From Deltaproteobacteria bacterium (GTDB lineage: Bacteria > Myxococcota_A > Polyangia > Haliangiales > JADYYK01): 40,822 nucleotides of DNA. The DNA lies in assembly GCA_020853705.1 (NCBI GenBank), contig JADYYK010000278.1:1-40822 (forward strand), written 5' to 3'. A program made the position numbers and the translations under genes. Shown here piece by piece: positions 16,594-27,775 of this stretch; within the stretch, counting starts at the first letter, position 1; each line of letters begins with the position of its first letter. The notes under the pieces are model-generated. The model did not search any database. It was given only the letters and a program-made list of their open reading frames with translations, and had not been told where the DNA came from.

Positions 16594-16615
16594 CTTCGCG
16601 GGTGCGGGCGCGAAG
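16594..16615 (-). terminator. Hairpin after hypE
   Basis: CTTCGCG (16594-16600) and CGCGAAG (16609-16615) form a perfect seven-bp stem with an eight-base loop, starting five bases beyond the hypE stop in the direction of transcription. There is no T-run, as is common in GC-rich genomes, so termination is plausible rather than certain. It would mark the end of the hydrogenase operon. Confidence 0.45.
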
Positions 16616-16620
16616 CCGGC

Positions 16621-17711
16621 TCAGCAGATGCGAGGCAACAGCTGGCCGCTGGGCAGATCGAGGATGCGGCGCGTGCCCAGGGTGGTGCGCAGGACGACGC
16701 GGCCGGGGCCGTCGCCGGTGACGGTGCCGATGCGGGTGGCGGCGTGGCCGCCCGGGGTGGCGCGCAGGGTGGCGAGCGCGCGCTCGGCGTCGGCGGCGCG
16801 CACGGTGATGACCAGGCGGCCTTCGCAGGCGACGTGCAGCGGGTCGAGGCCGAGCAGCTCGCACACCGCGGCGACGCCGGGGCTGACCGGGATGCTGCTG
16901 GCGTCGACCTCGAACCCGACGTGGCCATCGAGGGCCAGCTCGTTGAGCGCGGCGGCGAGGCCACCACGGGTGGGATCGCGCAGGCAGCTCGGCACGACGC
17001 CGGCGCCGAGCAGGGCGGCGACCAGCTCGTGCACCGGGGCGCAGTCGCTGTCGATGGCGGTCTCGAAGCTGAGGCCGGCGCGCACGGTCATGATGGCGAC
17101 GCCGTGCCGGCCGACGTCGCCGCTGACCAGGACCACATCGCCGGGGCGCAGCTGGCGCGGGCCGATGACGACGCCGGCGGGCACCAGGCCGACGCCGCTG
17201 GTGTTGATGAAGAGGCCGTCGCCCTTGCCGCGCTCGACCACCTTGGTGTCGCCGGTGACGATGCGGACGTTGCAGCGGGTGGCGGCGCGCTGCATGGAGG
17301 CGACGATGCGGTCGAGCTCGTCTAGCGGGAAGCCCTCCTCGAGGAGCAGCGCGCAGCTGAGGTGCGACGGGGTGGCGCCGGCGCAGGCGAGATCGTTGAC
17401 GGTGCCGTAGACCGCGAGGCTGCCGAGGTCGCCGCCGGGGAAGCTGCGCGGGCTGACCACGAAGGTGTCGGTGGTCAGGGCGATCCGCGCGCCGCCGAGG
17501 TCGACCACGGCGGCGTCGTGACGTTCGGGGGCGGCCGGGGCAGCGGAGCCGCCGGCCGGTGTGGGGGCGTCGAGGGCGGGCAGGATGCGACGGGTCAGCA
17601 GGTCGTGCATGGCGCGGCCGCCGCCGCCGTGGGCGAGCTGCGCAGTGTCGGGAGGCGCGGCCGGGGTCGGGCAGGCCAGGGTCGCCGGGTCCGGGGCGAC
17701 GACGGGTGGCT

Positions 17712-17715
<4 letters not shown>
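16621..17715 (-). CDS. hypE: Hydrogenase maturation protein HypE
   Basis: A 364-residue HypE, which takes the carbamoyl group from HypF onto its C-terminal Cys and dehydrates it to a thiocyanate, the source of the two CN ligands of the NiFe site. The protein ends in the required PRIC (Cys364). PurM-like ATP-binding signatures are present: HGGGGRAMHDLL, GDLGSLAVYGTVNDLACAGA, VTGDTKVVERGKGDGLFINT, VLVSGDVGRHGVAIM and RDPTRGGLAAALNELA. The N-terminus carries about 25 extra residues compared with many HypE. Start ATG 17715 overlaps the hypD stop by four bases. Last gene of the operon. Confidence 0.96.
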
Positions 17716-18826
<1,111 letters not shown>

Positions 18827-18830
<4 letters not shown>

Positions 18831-19105
18831 GGCGAGGGCTCGGAGCCGGGGTCGGGGTCGGAGCCGGGGTCGGGGTCGGCCAGGCCGCGCTCGAGCTCGG
18901 CGACGGCGGCGAAGACGTCGCGCGCGGCGGCCTCGTCGAGGATCTGCAGGCCGAGGCCGGCGTGGACCAGGACGTGGTCGCCGACGCGGGCCTCGGGCAG
19001 CAGCGCCAGGCTGATGGGCTTGATGACACCGCCGAAGTCGACCCGCGCGCTGCGCAGGGCGTCGTCGCCGATGCTGAGGACCAACCCGGGGATGGCCAGA
19101 CACAT
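18827..19105 (-). CDS. hypC: Hydrogenase maturation chaperone HypC
   Basis: A 92-residue HypC/HupF-family chaperone. The start MCLAIPG includes the essential Cys2 that binds the iron intermediate, and the body (VDFGGVIKPISLALLPEARVGDHVLVHAGLGLQILD) matches the family. It shuttles Fe(CN)2CO from HypD to apo-HoxH. The usual length is 75-90 residues; this one has an extra acidic tail (DPDPGSDPDPGSEPSP) made by an 18-bp tandem duplication. It overlaps hypF by one base (TGATG) and hypD by four. Confidence 0.95.
18841..18876 (-). repeat. 18-bp tandem duplication in hypC tail
   Basis: CGGAGCCGGGGTCGGGGT occurs twice in perfect tandem (18841-18858, 18859-18876), just before the hypC stop. It encodes the repeated Asp-Pro-Asp-Pro-Gly-Ser units of the tail and keeps the frame. 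Confidence 0.9.
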
Positions 19106-21563
19106 CAGGCGACTCCTGCGTCGTGGGCGGTGGCGCTCGCGGTGGTGGTGGTGGTGGTGGTGGTGGTGGTGGCGGTGGTGGTGGCGGTGGTGGTGGCGGT
19201 AGCTGCGGCGGCGTGGGCGCGGGCGGCGGCGACGGCCTGGCCGAGCGAGAGGGCGCCGTCGTTGGCGGGGAAGTCGGCGTGGCTGTGCACGCGGTGGCCG
19301 GCGGCCTCGAGCGCGGCGGTCACGCGCGCGGTCAGCAGGGCGTTCTGGAAGCAGCCGCCGGTGAGCACGACGTCGGGCAGGTCGGCGTGGCGGACCAAGG
19401 CCAGGGCCAGCGCGGCCAGGGCCTCGTGCAGCGCGAGGGCGAGCGCGCCGGGAGCAGCGCCCGCGCGCCGGGCGGCCAGCATGGCGCGGACCAGCGGTGC
19501 CGGATCGGCCTCGAGCAGGTCGGCGTGCGCGGTCAGCGGCCAGGCCGGGACGGCGACAGACGCGCCGGTGTAGGCGGTCGCGAGGTGCTCCAGCAGGGTG
19601 GCGGCCTGGCCCTCGTAGCCACGCTGGTGACGCACGCCGGTGAGCGCGGCGACGGCGTCGAACAGGCGGCCGATGCTGGAGGTGGTGGGCATGGCCAGGC
19701 CGGCGTCGCGCGCGCGGGTCAGGGTGGTGAGCTCGCCGGGGCTGAAGCAGGCGGTCAGCTCGGCGGGCAGGTCGTCGCCGCAGCAGGCCCAGGCCAGGCC
19801 GAGCGCGCTGCGGCGTGGTTCGCGGCTGGCGGCGTCGCCGCCGGGCAGCGCGAAGCGGCGCAGGCGCCCGACGCGGCGGTAGCCGGTCGACGTGACCACG
19901 AGGGCCTCGCCGCCCCAGCTGGTGCCGTCGTCGCCGAGGCCGGCGCCATCCCAGGTCAGGGCCAGGAACCGCCCGGCCAGGCCGCGATCGGCGGCACAGG
20001 CCAGCGCGTGGGCGTGGTGGTGCTGCACCCGCACCAGGCGCGCGCCGTGCTGCGCGGCCAGCGCCTCGGCCAGGCGGGTCGAGGCGTAGTCAGGGTGCAG
20101 ATCGCAGGCGATCAGCGCCGGGCGCACCTGCTGGAAGGCCAGCAGATCGGCGGCGGCGCGCGCCAGCAGGTCGGCGCCCTCGGCGCTGCCCAGATCGCCG
20201 AGGTGCTGGCTGACCAGGGCGACACCGTCGGCCAGCAACGTGAGGGTGCCCTTCTGGTGGCCGCCCAGGGCCAGGATGGGCGGTGCGGGTGGTGCGACCG
20301 CGGCGGCGACGCGGTGGCCGGCGGGGGCATAGCCGCGAGCGCGGCGCAGCAGCGTGACGCCGCGGGCGTCGACGCGCAGGACGGAGTCGTCGACCGGGCG
20401 CACGATGGCGCGGTCGTGGTGCAGCAGGAGATCGGCGATGGCGCTCAGCCGGGCGCGCGCGTCGTCGGGCCGGGTCGCCATGGGCTCGTCGCCGAGGTTG
20501 CCGCTGGTGCACACCAGCGCGCGGCCGCTGTCGGCCAGCAAGAGGTGGTGCAGCGCGGTCGCGGGCAGCATGACGCCGAGGCGGGGCTGGCCCGGTGCGA
20601 CGGCGGAGGCGATGGCCAGCCCGGTGTCGGCGGTGGCGGTGGCGGTGGCGGTGGCGGTGGCGGTGGCGGTGGCGGTGGCGGTGGCGGTGGCGGCGACGCG
20701 GCGCTGCAGCAGGACGATGGGGGCGCGCGAGGAGGTCAGCACGGCGCGCTCGGCGGCGGAGACCTGGCAGCAGGCGTCGAGCTGCGCCGGGGTCAGCAGG
20801 AGAGCGAAGGGCTTGTCGGGGCGGCGCTTGCGGGTGCGCAGGCGCTGCACGACGGCGTCGTCGCTGGCGTCGCACATGAGCTGGTACCCGCCCAGGCCCG
20901 CGACCGCGACGATGGCGCCGTCCTGCAGGGCAGCGGCGGCGGTGCGCAGGGCGTGGTCGGCGCGCGCCAGCACGGTGCCGGCGGGATCCTCGAGGCGCAG
21001 CACCGGGCCGCAGGCTGGGCACGCCAGCGGCTGGGCGTGGTGGCGACGATCGGCGGGGTCGTGGTACTCGCGCGCGCAGGCGGGGCACAGCGAGAAGTCG
21101 CCCATGCTGGTGCGGGCGCGGTCATAGGGCAGCGCCAGCGCGATCGAGTAGCGCGGGCCGCACGCGGTGCAGCTGGTGAAGGGGTAGCGGTGGCGACGTC
21201 CGTGGGCATCGGCGACCTCGGCCAGGCAGGCGGCGCAGGTCGCGAGATCGGGTGGCAGCACGGGGTGCTGGGCGCGGTCGAGGGCAGTGGCGACGCTGGC
21301 GACGATGTGGAAGCCGGCGGCGGCGGGGTCGGGGGCGACCGGCTCGGTGTCGACGGCGTCGATGCGCGCGGCGTCCGGAGCCTCGCTGGTCAGCGCGGAC
21401 AGCAGCGCGCCGATGGCGGCGGCGGGGCCTTGCAGCTCGGCCAGAACGCCGTCGGGGTGGTTGCACACCCAGCCGGCCAGGGCGCGCTCGCTGGCCAGGC
21501 GATGGATGAAGGGGCGGAAGCCGACGCCCTGCACCGCGCCGCGCACGTGGAGGCGGGTCCGCG

Positions 21564-21567
<4 letters not shown>
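19105..21567 (-). CDS. hypF: Carbamoyltransferase HypF
   Basis: An 820-residue HypF, which makes a carbamoyl group from carbamoyl phosphate and ATP and loads it on HypE. Domains in order: acylphosphatase (LHVRGAVQGVGFRPFIHRLA, about 6-90); two zinc fingers (Cys111/114/133/136 and Cys161/164/183/186); YrdC-like domain (about 205-410, including KRRPDKPFALLL); Kae1-like C-terminal domain with VQHHHAHALA and TGGCFQNALLT. E. coli HypF is 750 residues; the excess includes a (Thr-Ala)10 insert at 294-313 inside the YrdC-like domain and a Thr-rich tail at 790-809. ATG 21567 overlaps the hypB stop by four bases. Confidence 0.96.
19141..19200 (-). repeat. Triplet repeat encoding Thr-rich tail of HypF
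   Basis: Ten uninterrupted GGT units (19141-19170) are followed by ten more triplets of GGT/GGC (19171-19200). Read on the coding strand they give ACC and GCC codons, hence a Thr/Ala tract at HypF residues 790-809. It is outside the conserved catalytic domain. Confidence 0.92.
20629..20694 (-). repeat. Hexanucleotide repeat encoding (Thr-Ala)10 in HypF
   Basis: GGCGGT is repeated ten times without error (20629-20688) and followed by GGCGGC. The coding strand reads (ACCGCC)10, giving alternating Thr-Ala at residues 294-313, in the loop between PIVLLQRR and the LGVMLPATALHHLLL segment of the YrdC-like domain. Perfect identity of units suggests recent slippage. Confidence 0.95.
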
Positions 21568-22381
<814 letters not shown>

Positions 22382-22383
22382 GG

Positions 22384-22725
22384 TTACTCGACCTCCAGCT
22401 TGCCGAGGGTGAGGGCCATGCCGCCGTGGGCGCGGCGACCCAGGGCGTTGCAGGCCGGGCACGGCTGCAGCCGATCGTGCAGCGGGGCGGTGTGGCCGCA
22501 CGAGGTGCAGGTGCCCTCGGCGAGGCGCTCGATGAGCCGGACCTCGGCGGCGGCGGCCAGGGTGCCGGGCAGGATGGCGTCGAGGGCGAAGCGCAGCGCC
22601 TCCAGATCCACACCGGCCAGCACGCCGACCTCGAGCTCCAGGCTGCAGACCCGCGTGAACGCGTGGCGGCGCGCGGCCGCCTCCAGCTCCTCGAGCACGC
22701 CCTGCGCCAGCGACAGCTCGTGCAT
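22384..22725 (-). CDS. hypA: Nickel-insertion metallochaperone HypA
   Basis: A 113-residue HypA/HybF protein. It starts MHELSLAQGV, with the nickel-binding His2, and carries the structural zinc site CTSC (Cys73, Cys76) plus CPAC (Cys89, Cys92). It partners HypB to insert nickel after the Fe(CN)2CO unit is in place. ATG 22725 overlaps the hoxW stop by one base, and the TAA stop lies two bases before the hypB start. Length is normal for the family. Confidence 0.96.
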   Translation of the reverse strand: MHELSLAQGVLEELEAAARRHAFTRVCSLELEVGVLAGVDLEALRFALDAILPGTLAAAAEVRLIERLAEGTCTSCGHTAPLHDRLQPCPACNALGRRAHGGMALTLGKLEVE

Positions 22726-23222
22726 CAGGCCGCCTCGGCGCGGGCGCGCCAGGCCGCCGGCGACGGCGCGCGCACCAGCTGCTGCAGCAGGTGCCAGGCC
22801 AGCTCGAGGTTCTTGGCGGCCGCCGGGCTCAGCCCCTCGCCCAGCTCGAACGCGGCGCCGCGCACCGCCAGCACATAGGCGGGCGGCGCCACCTGGCCTT
22901 GCACACGCTCCAGCACCTCGAGCACGCCGCCCGGCGACAGCGCGTGTGTGGTCGGCGCGCGCTCGGCCCGCGCCGCCACCGGGCCGAAGCTGAACGGCGC
23001 CTGGGCCGACACCGAGGCATCGACGAACAGCACCAGCTTGCGCCCCACGATGTCGAGCGCGTGCTCGATCTGCAGCTGGAACCCCAGCACACACTCGACC
23101 GCCAGCGCCTCGTCGGCGACCAGCCGCTCCAGCCGCTGCAGGAGCTCGCAGCCCAGCGCATCGTCCCCCCGACTCGGGTTGCCACAGCCCAGCACGACCA
23201 GCCCTGCCCCGCCCGCGCTCAT
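22725..23222 (-). CDS. hoxW: Hydrogenase maturation protease (HoxW/HyaD type)
   Basis: A 165-residue endopeptidase of the HybD/HycI/HoxW family, which cuts off the C-terminal peptide of the large subunit after nickel is inserted. It opens with the signature VVLGCGNPSRGDDALG; acidic residues 20-21, Asp68 (LFVDAS) and His93 (TTHALSP) match the three nickel-sensing positions known for HybD. It lies directly after hoxH, overlapping by four bases, so HoxH is its probable substrate. The symbol hoxW is given by context. Confidence 0.93.
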   Translation of the reverse strand: MSAGGAGLVVLGCGNPSRGDDALGCELLQRLERLVADEALAVECVLGFQLQIEHALDIVGRKLVLFVDASVSAQAPFSFGPVAARAERAPTTHALSPGGVLEVLERVQGQVAPPAYVLAVRGAAFELGEGLSPAAAKNLELAWHLLQQLVRAPSPAAWRARAEAA

Positions 23223-24700
23223 GGCGCACCTGGCCGGGTCAGCGTGCCATCGGCCGCGCGGCGCACCAGGTCGACCACCGCCCCGTCAGGCGCCAGCGCG
23301 CTGACCTCCAGCGGCATCTGCCCCAGCGCGTGGGTCGCGCACGACAGGCACGGATCATAGGCGCGGATGGCGACCTCGATGTGGTTGAGCAGCCCCTCGG
23401 TGATGGCGCGACCATCGAAGTATTCGGCGGCGACGCGCTCGACCGCGGTGTTCATCGCCTGGTTGTTGCTGGTGGTCGACACGATGAGGTTGCAGCGCGT
23501 GACCAGCCCCTGGTCGTCGGCCTCGTAGTGGTGGAACAGGGTGCCGCGCGGCGCCTCGATGACGCCGATGCCGGTGCCCTGGCGCTCACCCTTGACCACC
23601 AGCTCGCTGCCGCCCAGCTCGGGATCGGCCAGCAGCACGCGGATCTCCTCGGCGCAGTGCAGCATCTCGATCATGCGCGCCCAGTGGTAGGCCAGGCTGG
23701 CCCACACCGGGGTCGCGCCGCCGTGGGCACGGAAGCGCACTCGCTCGGCCTCGGCCAGCGGGGTGGTGATGGCGTCGGCGTTGTTGACGCGCGCCAGCGG
23801 CCCGACGCGGTACCAGCCGGCGTCGCGCCCGCGGCTGACGATGTAGGGGAACTTGAGGTAGGTCCAGCTGCGCACCTCCTCGCGCAGATACCGGGTGTAC
23901 TCGACCGGATCGACGTGATCGAAGATGGTCTGGCCGTCGGCGTCGCGCGCGCGCAGCCCGCCGTCGTAGAGCTCCAGCGCGCCGTCGGCGCGGGTCAGCC
24001 CCAGGAAGCTGGAGCGGAAGCTGCCGAAGGCCTGGTTGCGCGGCTCGTCACGCAGGTAGAGCTCGCGCGCCAGCGTCACCGAGTCCTGACACCAGGTCAC
24101 GATCTGATCGATGTCGCGCTGCAGCGTCGCCCGCGCCGCCGCGCCCAGCGCCTGGTTGATCCCCCCCGGCACCACCAGCACGCCGTGCACGCGCTTGCCA
24201 GTCAGGAGCCGCAGCACCTCCTGGCCGTAGGCGCGCAGCGCGATCCCCCGCCGCGCCACCTCGGGGTGCGCGGCCAGCACGCCGAGCAGGTTGCGCTGCC
24301 CGACCTCGGCGTCGAAGCCCAGCAGCAGATCCGGGCTCGACAGGTGGAAGAAGTGCAGCGCGTGGCTCTGCAAGATCTGGCCGAGGTGAGCCAGCCGGCG
24401 CACCTTGTCGGCGGTCGGCGTCAGCACCCGCGCGCCGACCAGCATGTCGACCGCCTTGCCCGCCGCCAGGTGGTGGCTGATGGGGCAGATCCCGCACAGG
24501 CGCTGCACCAGCACCGGGACCTCCCAGAAGGCGCGCCCGGTGATGAACTTCTCGAAGCCGCGGAACTCCACGATGTGCAGCCGCGCCTGGGTCACGCGCC
24601 CGGCGTCGTCGAGCAGCAGCGTGACCTTGCCGTGGCCCTCGACACGGCTGACCGGTTCGATGACGACGCGGCGCGGAGCGGTGGGCTGGACGTCGGCCAT
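23219..24700 (-). CDS. hoxH: NAD-reducing [NiFe] hydrogenase large subunit HoxH
   Basis: A 493-residue catalytic subunit carrying the NiFe site. Motif L0 is EPVSRVEGHGKV; L1 is RLCGICPISHH with Cys69 and Cys72; L2 is DPCLSCATH with Cys451 and Cys454. L1 and L2 match bidirectional group 3d enzymes. A 36-residue extension follows His457 and should be removed by HoxW. Other family stretches include LKFPYIVSRGRDAGWYRVGP and VIEAPRGTLFHHYEAD. ATG 24700 (MADVQPTAPRR) lies eight bases after the hoxY stop. With HoxY it forms the H2-splitting module in the cytoplasm. Confidence 0.97.
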   Translation of the reverse strand: MADVQPTAPRRVVIEPVSRVEGHGKVTLLLDDAGRVTQARLHIVEFRGFEKFITGRAFWEVPVLVQRLCGICPISHHLAAGKAVDMLVGARVLTPTADKVRRLAHLGQILQSHALHFFHLSSPDLLLGFDAEVGQRNLLGVLAAHPEVARRGIALRAYGQEVLRLLTGKRVHGVLVVPGGINQALGAAARATLQRDIDQIVTWCQDSVTLARELYLRDEPRNQAFGSFRSSFLGLTRADGALELYDGGLRARDADGQTIFDHVDPVEYTRYLREEVRSWTYLKFPYIVSRGRDAGWYRVGPLARVNNADAITTPLAEAERVRFRAHGGATPVWASLAYHWARMIEMLHCAEEIRVLLADPELGGSELVVKGERQGTGIGVIEAPRGTLFHHYEADDQGLVTRCNLIVSTTSNNQAMNTAVERVAAEYFDGRAITEGLLNHIEVAIRAYDPCLSCATHALGQMPLEVSALAPDGAVVDLVRRAADGTLTRPGAP

Positions 24701-24708
24701 GGCGCCTC

Positions 24709-25248
24709 TCAGTCGTAGCGCAGCAGCGCCGCGGGCAGCGTGGGGTCCTGGCCCGCGGCCAGGCGGCTCAGGAAGTGGAAGAAGGCGTCCGCCGAGGGCG
24801 GACAGCCAGGCAGGTAGTGGTCGATCTTCACCACCTCGTGGATGGGGTGCACCTTCGACAAGAGCAGCGGGAGCTCGGGGTCGTTCGGGATCTGCGGGTT
24901 GTCGACGCCGACGCCGTCCAGGTAGGTGGTCTCGAGACACTCGCGCAGCGTGAAGTGGTTGCGCAGCGCGGGCACGCCGCCGCTGATGGCGCACTCGCCG
25001 ACCGCGACCAGGATGCGACAGCGGGCCCGGAACTCGCGCAGGACGTGGACGTTCTCGGCGTTGCACACGCCGCCCTCGATGAGGCCGAGGTCGACCTCGG
25101 GGCCGACCTGCTTGAGGTCGGTCAGCGGGGTGCGGTCGAGGTCGACCCTCTCGAGCAGCGTCAGCAGCCGCTCGTCGACGTCGAGCAGCGACATGTGACA
25201 GCCGAAGCAGCCCGCCAGCGAGCAGGTCGCCATGCGCAGCTTCTTCAT
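24709..25248 (-). CDS. hoxY: NAD-reducing hydrogenase small subunit HoxY
   Basis: A 179-residue small subunit of the short, cytoplasmic type. It binds the proximal [4Fe-4S] cluster through Cys14 and Cys17 (AGCFGCHMS), Cys86 (VGECAISGG) and Cys149 (YLPGCPPSAD). No Tat signal is present, as expected for a soluble group 3 enzyme. ATG 25248 (MKKLRMATCSLAGC) overlaps the hoxU stop by four bases. It passes electrons between HoxH and the HoxFU diaphorase. Confidence 0.97.
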   Translation of the reverse strand: MKKLRMATCSLAGCFGCHMSLLDVDERLLTLLERVDLDRTPLTDLKQVGPEVDLGLIEGGVCNAENVHVLREFRARCRILVAVGECAISGGVPALRNHFTLRECLETTYLDGVGVDNPQIPNDPELPLLLSKVHPIHEVVKIDHYLPGCPPSADAFFHFLSRLAAGQDPTLPAALLRYD

Positions 25249-25979
25249 GGCTGCCCCGGCTTGCGCGCGGCGTGGCGGCGCAGCTCGACCGTCGCGATGG
25301 ACTCCTGGGCGTAGCTGCGCTTGCCCAGCGGCACCAGCGCCGCGGGCCGCTTGGGCAGCAGCGCCCCCACCGGGCACAGCCGCACCGCGTGATCGGTCAC
25401 GGCCAGCGCGCTGTCACCCAGCAGGCCGCTCGGCGAGTTGACCACCAGCTGGCTGGCGATCCCCCGCCGCGCGATGGCGAACACGTCCTTGCCGTCGAGC
25501 AGCCGGCTGCCGCGCACGCACAGCTCGCACAGGATGCAGCGATCGCGATCCAGCAGCACGTCGGGGTGCGAGGCGTCGCGCTCGCGCACCGGGAACAGCT
25601 GAGGGAAGTGGTTGTCCTGCATGCCGGCGGCGTAGGCGCTCGCCTGCAGCTTGCAGTCGCCGCTGCGCTCACAGCCCGGGCAGATGTGGTTGCCCTCGCT
25701 GAACAGGAGCTGCAGCAGCTGCCGGCGCGCGTCGCCCAGCTCGGGGCTGTCGGACACCACGTCGAGCCCCTCGGCGGCCGGCAGCGAGCACGCCGCGGCG
25801 GCGCGACCTCCGACCATGACGGTGCACAGCCGGCACGAGTCGTGCGGCGGCAGGCCAGGTTCGAAGCACAGGTGCGGGATGTAGCGTCCGGCGTCGAGCG
25901 CGGCCTCCAGCACCCCCTGGCCATCGCGAAACGGGATCTCGGCGCCGTCGAGGCGGAAGCACTTGCCGGCGGCGCTCAT
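25245..25979 (-). CDS. hoxU: Hydrogenase diaphorase subunit HoxU
   Basis: A 244-residue iron-sulfur subunit homologous to the N-terminal part of NuoG. It has a [2Fe-2S] set Cys38/49/52/64, a His(Cys)3 [4Fe-4S] set His98/Cys100/103/109 (NHICPGCERSGDC) and a further [4Fe-4S] set Cys148/151/154/202 (RCILCELC, RLCPVGAL). It wires HoxF to HoxY. Overlaps hoxF and hoxY by four bases each. The reading frame continues open upstream, but ATG 25979 (MSAAGKCFRLDG) is the start that fits the family and the overlap. Confidence 0.97.
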   Translation of the reverse strand: MSAAGKCFRLDGAEIPFRDGQGVLEAALDAGRYIPHLCFEPGLPPHDSCRLCTVMVGGRAAAACSLPAAEGLDVVSDSPELGDARRQLLQLLFSEGNHICPGCERSGDCKLQASAYAAGMQDNHFPQLFPVRERDASHPDVLLDRDRCILCELCVRGSRLLDGKDVFAIARRGIASQLVVNSPSGLLGDSALAVTDHAVRLCPVGALLPKRPAALVPLGKRSYAQESIATVELRRHAARKPGQP

Positions 25980-27775
25980 CGCAGGTGGGCCTCGGGATCG
26001 TCGCGCCCGGTCAGCGCGCGCGCCTCGGCCAGCGCGCCGTCGAGGTCGAAGCTGGGGCCGGCCTCGGCCGCCGCGCCCGCGGCCATGCGGCTGGTGAAGA
26101 TGTGGGGGAACTTCTTGATGGCGTCGAGCACCGGGTTGGCCGCGGTCTGCCCCAGCCCGCAGTGCGAGGCCAGCTTCATCAGGCCGCCCAGGCGCTGCGC
26201 GTCCACCAGATCCGCCGGCGCCGCCGCCCCGCGCGCGACCTTGTCGCACAGCCGGCGCAGCATGGTGGTGCCGACCCGGCACGGCGTGCACAGCCCGCAG
26301 CTCTCGTGCTGGAAGAACTCGGCGAAGCCGCGCACCTGCTCGAACAGGTCGCGATCGGCCCCGAAGATCATCATGGTCCCGACCGTGGGCAGGTCCTCCC
26401 AGCACAGCCGGCGCGCGAACTCCGCGGGGCCGATCAGGGTGCCGCTGGGGCCGCCGACCTGGACCGCCTGGGTCGCGCCCGCGCCACACGCGTCGAGCAG
26501 CTCCTGCACCGTCAGCCCGTAGGCGTGCTCGTAGAGCCCGGGCCGCTCGCAGTCGCCCGACACGCAGAACAGCTTGCTGCCGCGCGACTCCGGCGTGCCC
26601 AGCGCGCTGAAGGCGGCCGCGCCGCGCGCGCTGATCAGGCTGGCCAGCGCGAAGGTCTCCACGTTGTTGACCACGGTGGGGCCGCCCCGATAGCCGTGCA
26701 CCACCGGCAGCGGCGCGCGGTGGCGAGGCACCCCGCGCTTGCCCTCGATGCTCTCGATCATCGCGGTCTCCATGCCGCAGATGTAGGCCCCGGCGCCCCA
26801 GTGCAGCTCGACGTCGAAGCAGAGCGCGCTGCCCAGGATGGCGTCGCCGAGCAGGCCGGCGGTGCGCCGCGCGGCCAGCACCGCCTGCAGCGTCGCCTCC
26901 AGATAGCGATACTCGTGGCGCACATACAGCACCCCGCGGCGCGCGCCGATGACCAGCGCACACAGCGTCATGCCCTCCAGCACGGCGTCGGCCTGGCGCG
27001 ACAGCAGCACCCGATCCTTGAACGTCCCAGGCTCGCCCTCGTCGGCGTTGCACAGCACGAAGCGCGCGCCGTCCGGGCCAGCCGCGGCCGCCGCCCGCGC
27101 CCCGGCCCACTTGCGCGCGGTGCGAAAGCCGGCCCCGCCACAGCCGCGCAGATCGGCCGCCGCCAGCTCGGCCAGGGTGGCGTCGGCCCCGCGCGCCAGC
27201 GCCGCCGCCAGCGCGGCCCCCGGCGCCGGTGCATCGGCCAGCAGCGCCCCCGCGCGGCGCACCTGGTCGTCGACCACGAACCACGCCGCCGGCCACTGCG
27301 CGACCGGCACGCGGCGCTCGACCAGATCGGCGATGGCGTCGACCCGCGCGACATCCAGCCGGGTCAGCGCGCGCCCGTTGACCAGCGCCGCCGGCCCCTG
27401 GTCGGCCATCCCGGTGCACGAGGTCGTGGCCACGGTGACGCGACCGTCGCCGCGCGGCTCGCCGGGGCTGACCTCGAGGTGACGGCACAGGCGCGCCAGC
27501 AGCGCCACGCTGCCACCCATGCGGTCGATGACGTTGTCGCTGAAGTGGATGACGTACTCGCCCAGCGGCCGCGCGCTCAGGAACGAGTAGAAGCTGCGCA
27601 CCGCCTCGACCTCGGTCGCCGGCAGGCCCAGGGCCCGACCCAGCTCGGCCGCCACGCCCGCGGGCACGTGATGCAGGCGCGCCTGCACGTCGCACAACAT
27701 TTGCAGTAGGCCGTGGCGGTCACCGCCATGCCGCGCCACCACCTCACCCACCAGCTGCGCGTCAGCGGCCGACAT
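25976..27775 (-). CDS. hoxF: Hydrogenase diaphorase subunit HoxF
   Basis: A 599-residue fusion of a NuoE-like domain (about 1-150) and a NuoF-like domain (about 190-565). The NuoF part binds FMN and NAD(H): RGCGGAGFRT (210-219), NADEGEPGTFKDR (243-255), GAGAYICGMETAMIESIEGKRG (327-348), and a [4Fe-4S] cluster from Cys493/496/499 (ESCGLCTPCR) and Cys539. In the NuoE part the usual first Cys pair is replaced by FSDNVIDRMGG and the second by SCTGMADQG (only Cys120), so a classic [2Fe-2S] site is not evident. No separate hoxE is present. AAGGTG lies four bases before the ATG. First gene of the operon. Confidence 0.96.
   Translation of the reverse strand: MSAADAQLVGEVVARHGGDRHGLLQMLCDVQARLHHVPAGVAAELGRALGLPATEVEAVRSFYSFLSARPLGEYVIHFSDNVIDRMGGSVALLARLCRHLEVSPGEPRGDGRVTVATTSCTGMADQGPAALVNGRALTRLDVARVDAIADLVERRVPVAQWPAAWFVVDDQVRRAGALLADAPAPGAALAAALARGADATLAELAAADLRGCGGAGFRTARKWAGARAAAAAGPDGARFVLCNADEGEPGTFKDRVLLSRQADAVLEGMTLCALVIGARRGVLYVRHEYRYLEATLQAVLAARRTAGLLGDAILGSALCFDVELHWGAGAYICGMETAMIESIEGKRGVPRHRAPLPVVHGYRGGPTVVNNVETFALASLISARGAAAFSALGTPESRGSKLFCVSGDCERPGLYEHAYGLTVQELLDACGAGATQAVQVGGPSGTLIGPAEFARRLCWEDLPTVGTMMIFGADRDLFEQVRGFAEFFQHESCGLCTPCRVGTTMLRRLCDKVARGAAAPADLVDAQRLGGLMKLASHCGLGQTAANPVLDAIKKFPHIFTSRMAAGAAAEAGPSFDLDGALAEARALTGRDDPEAHLR

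Noticed and set aside
25985..27709. Long plus-strand frame opposite hoxF (574 codons)
   Set aside because: Antisense to an intact hoxF with all cofactor motifs; the product is Arg/Gln/Ala/Gly low complexity.
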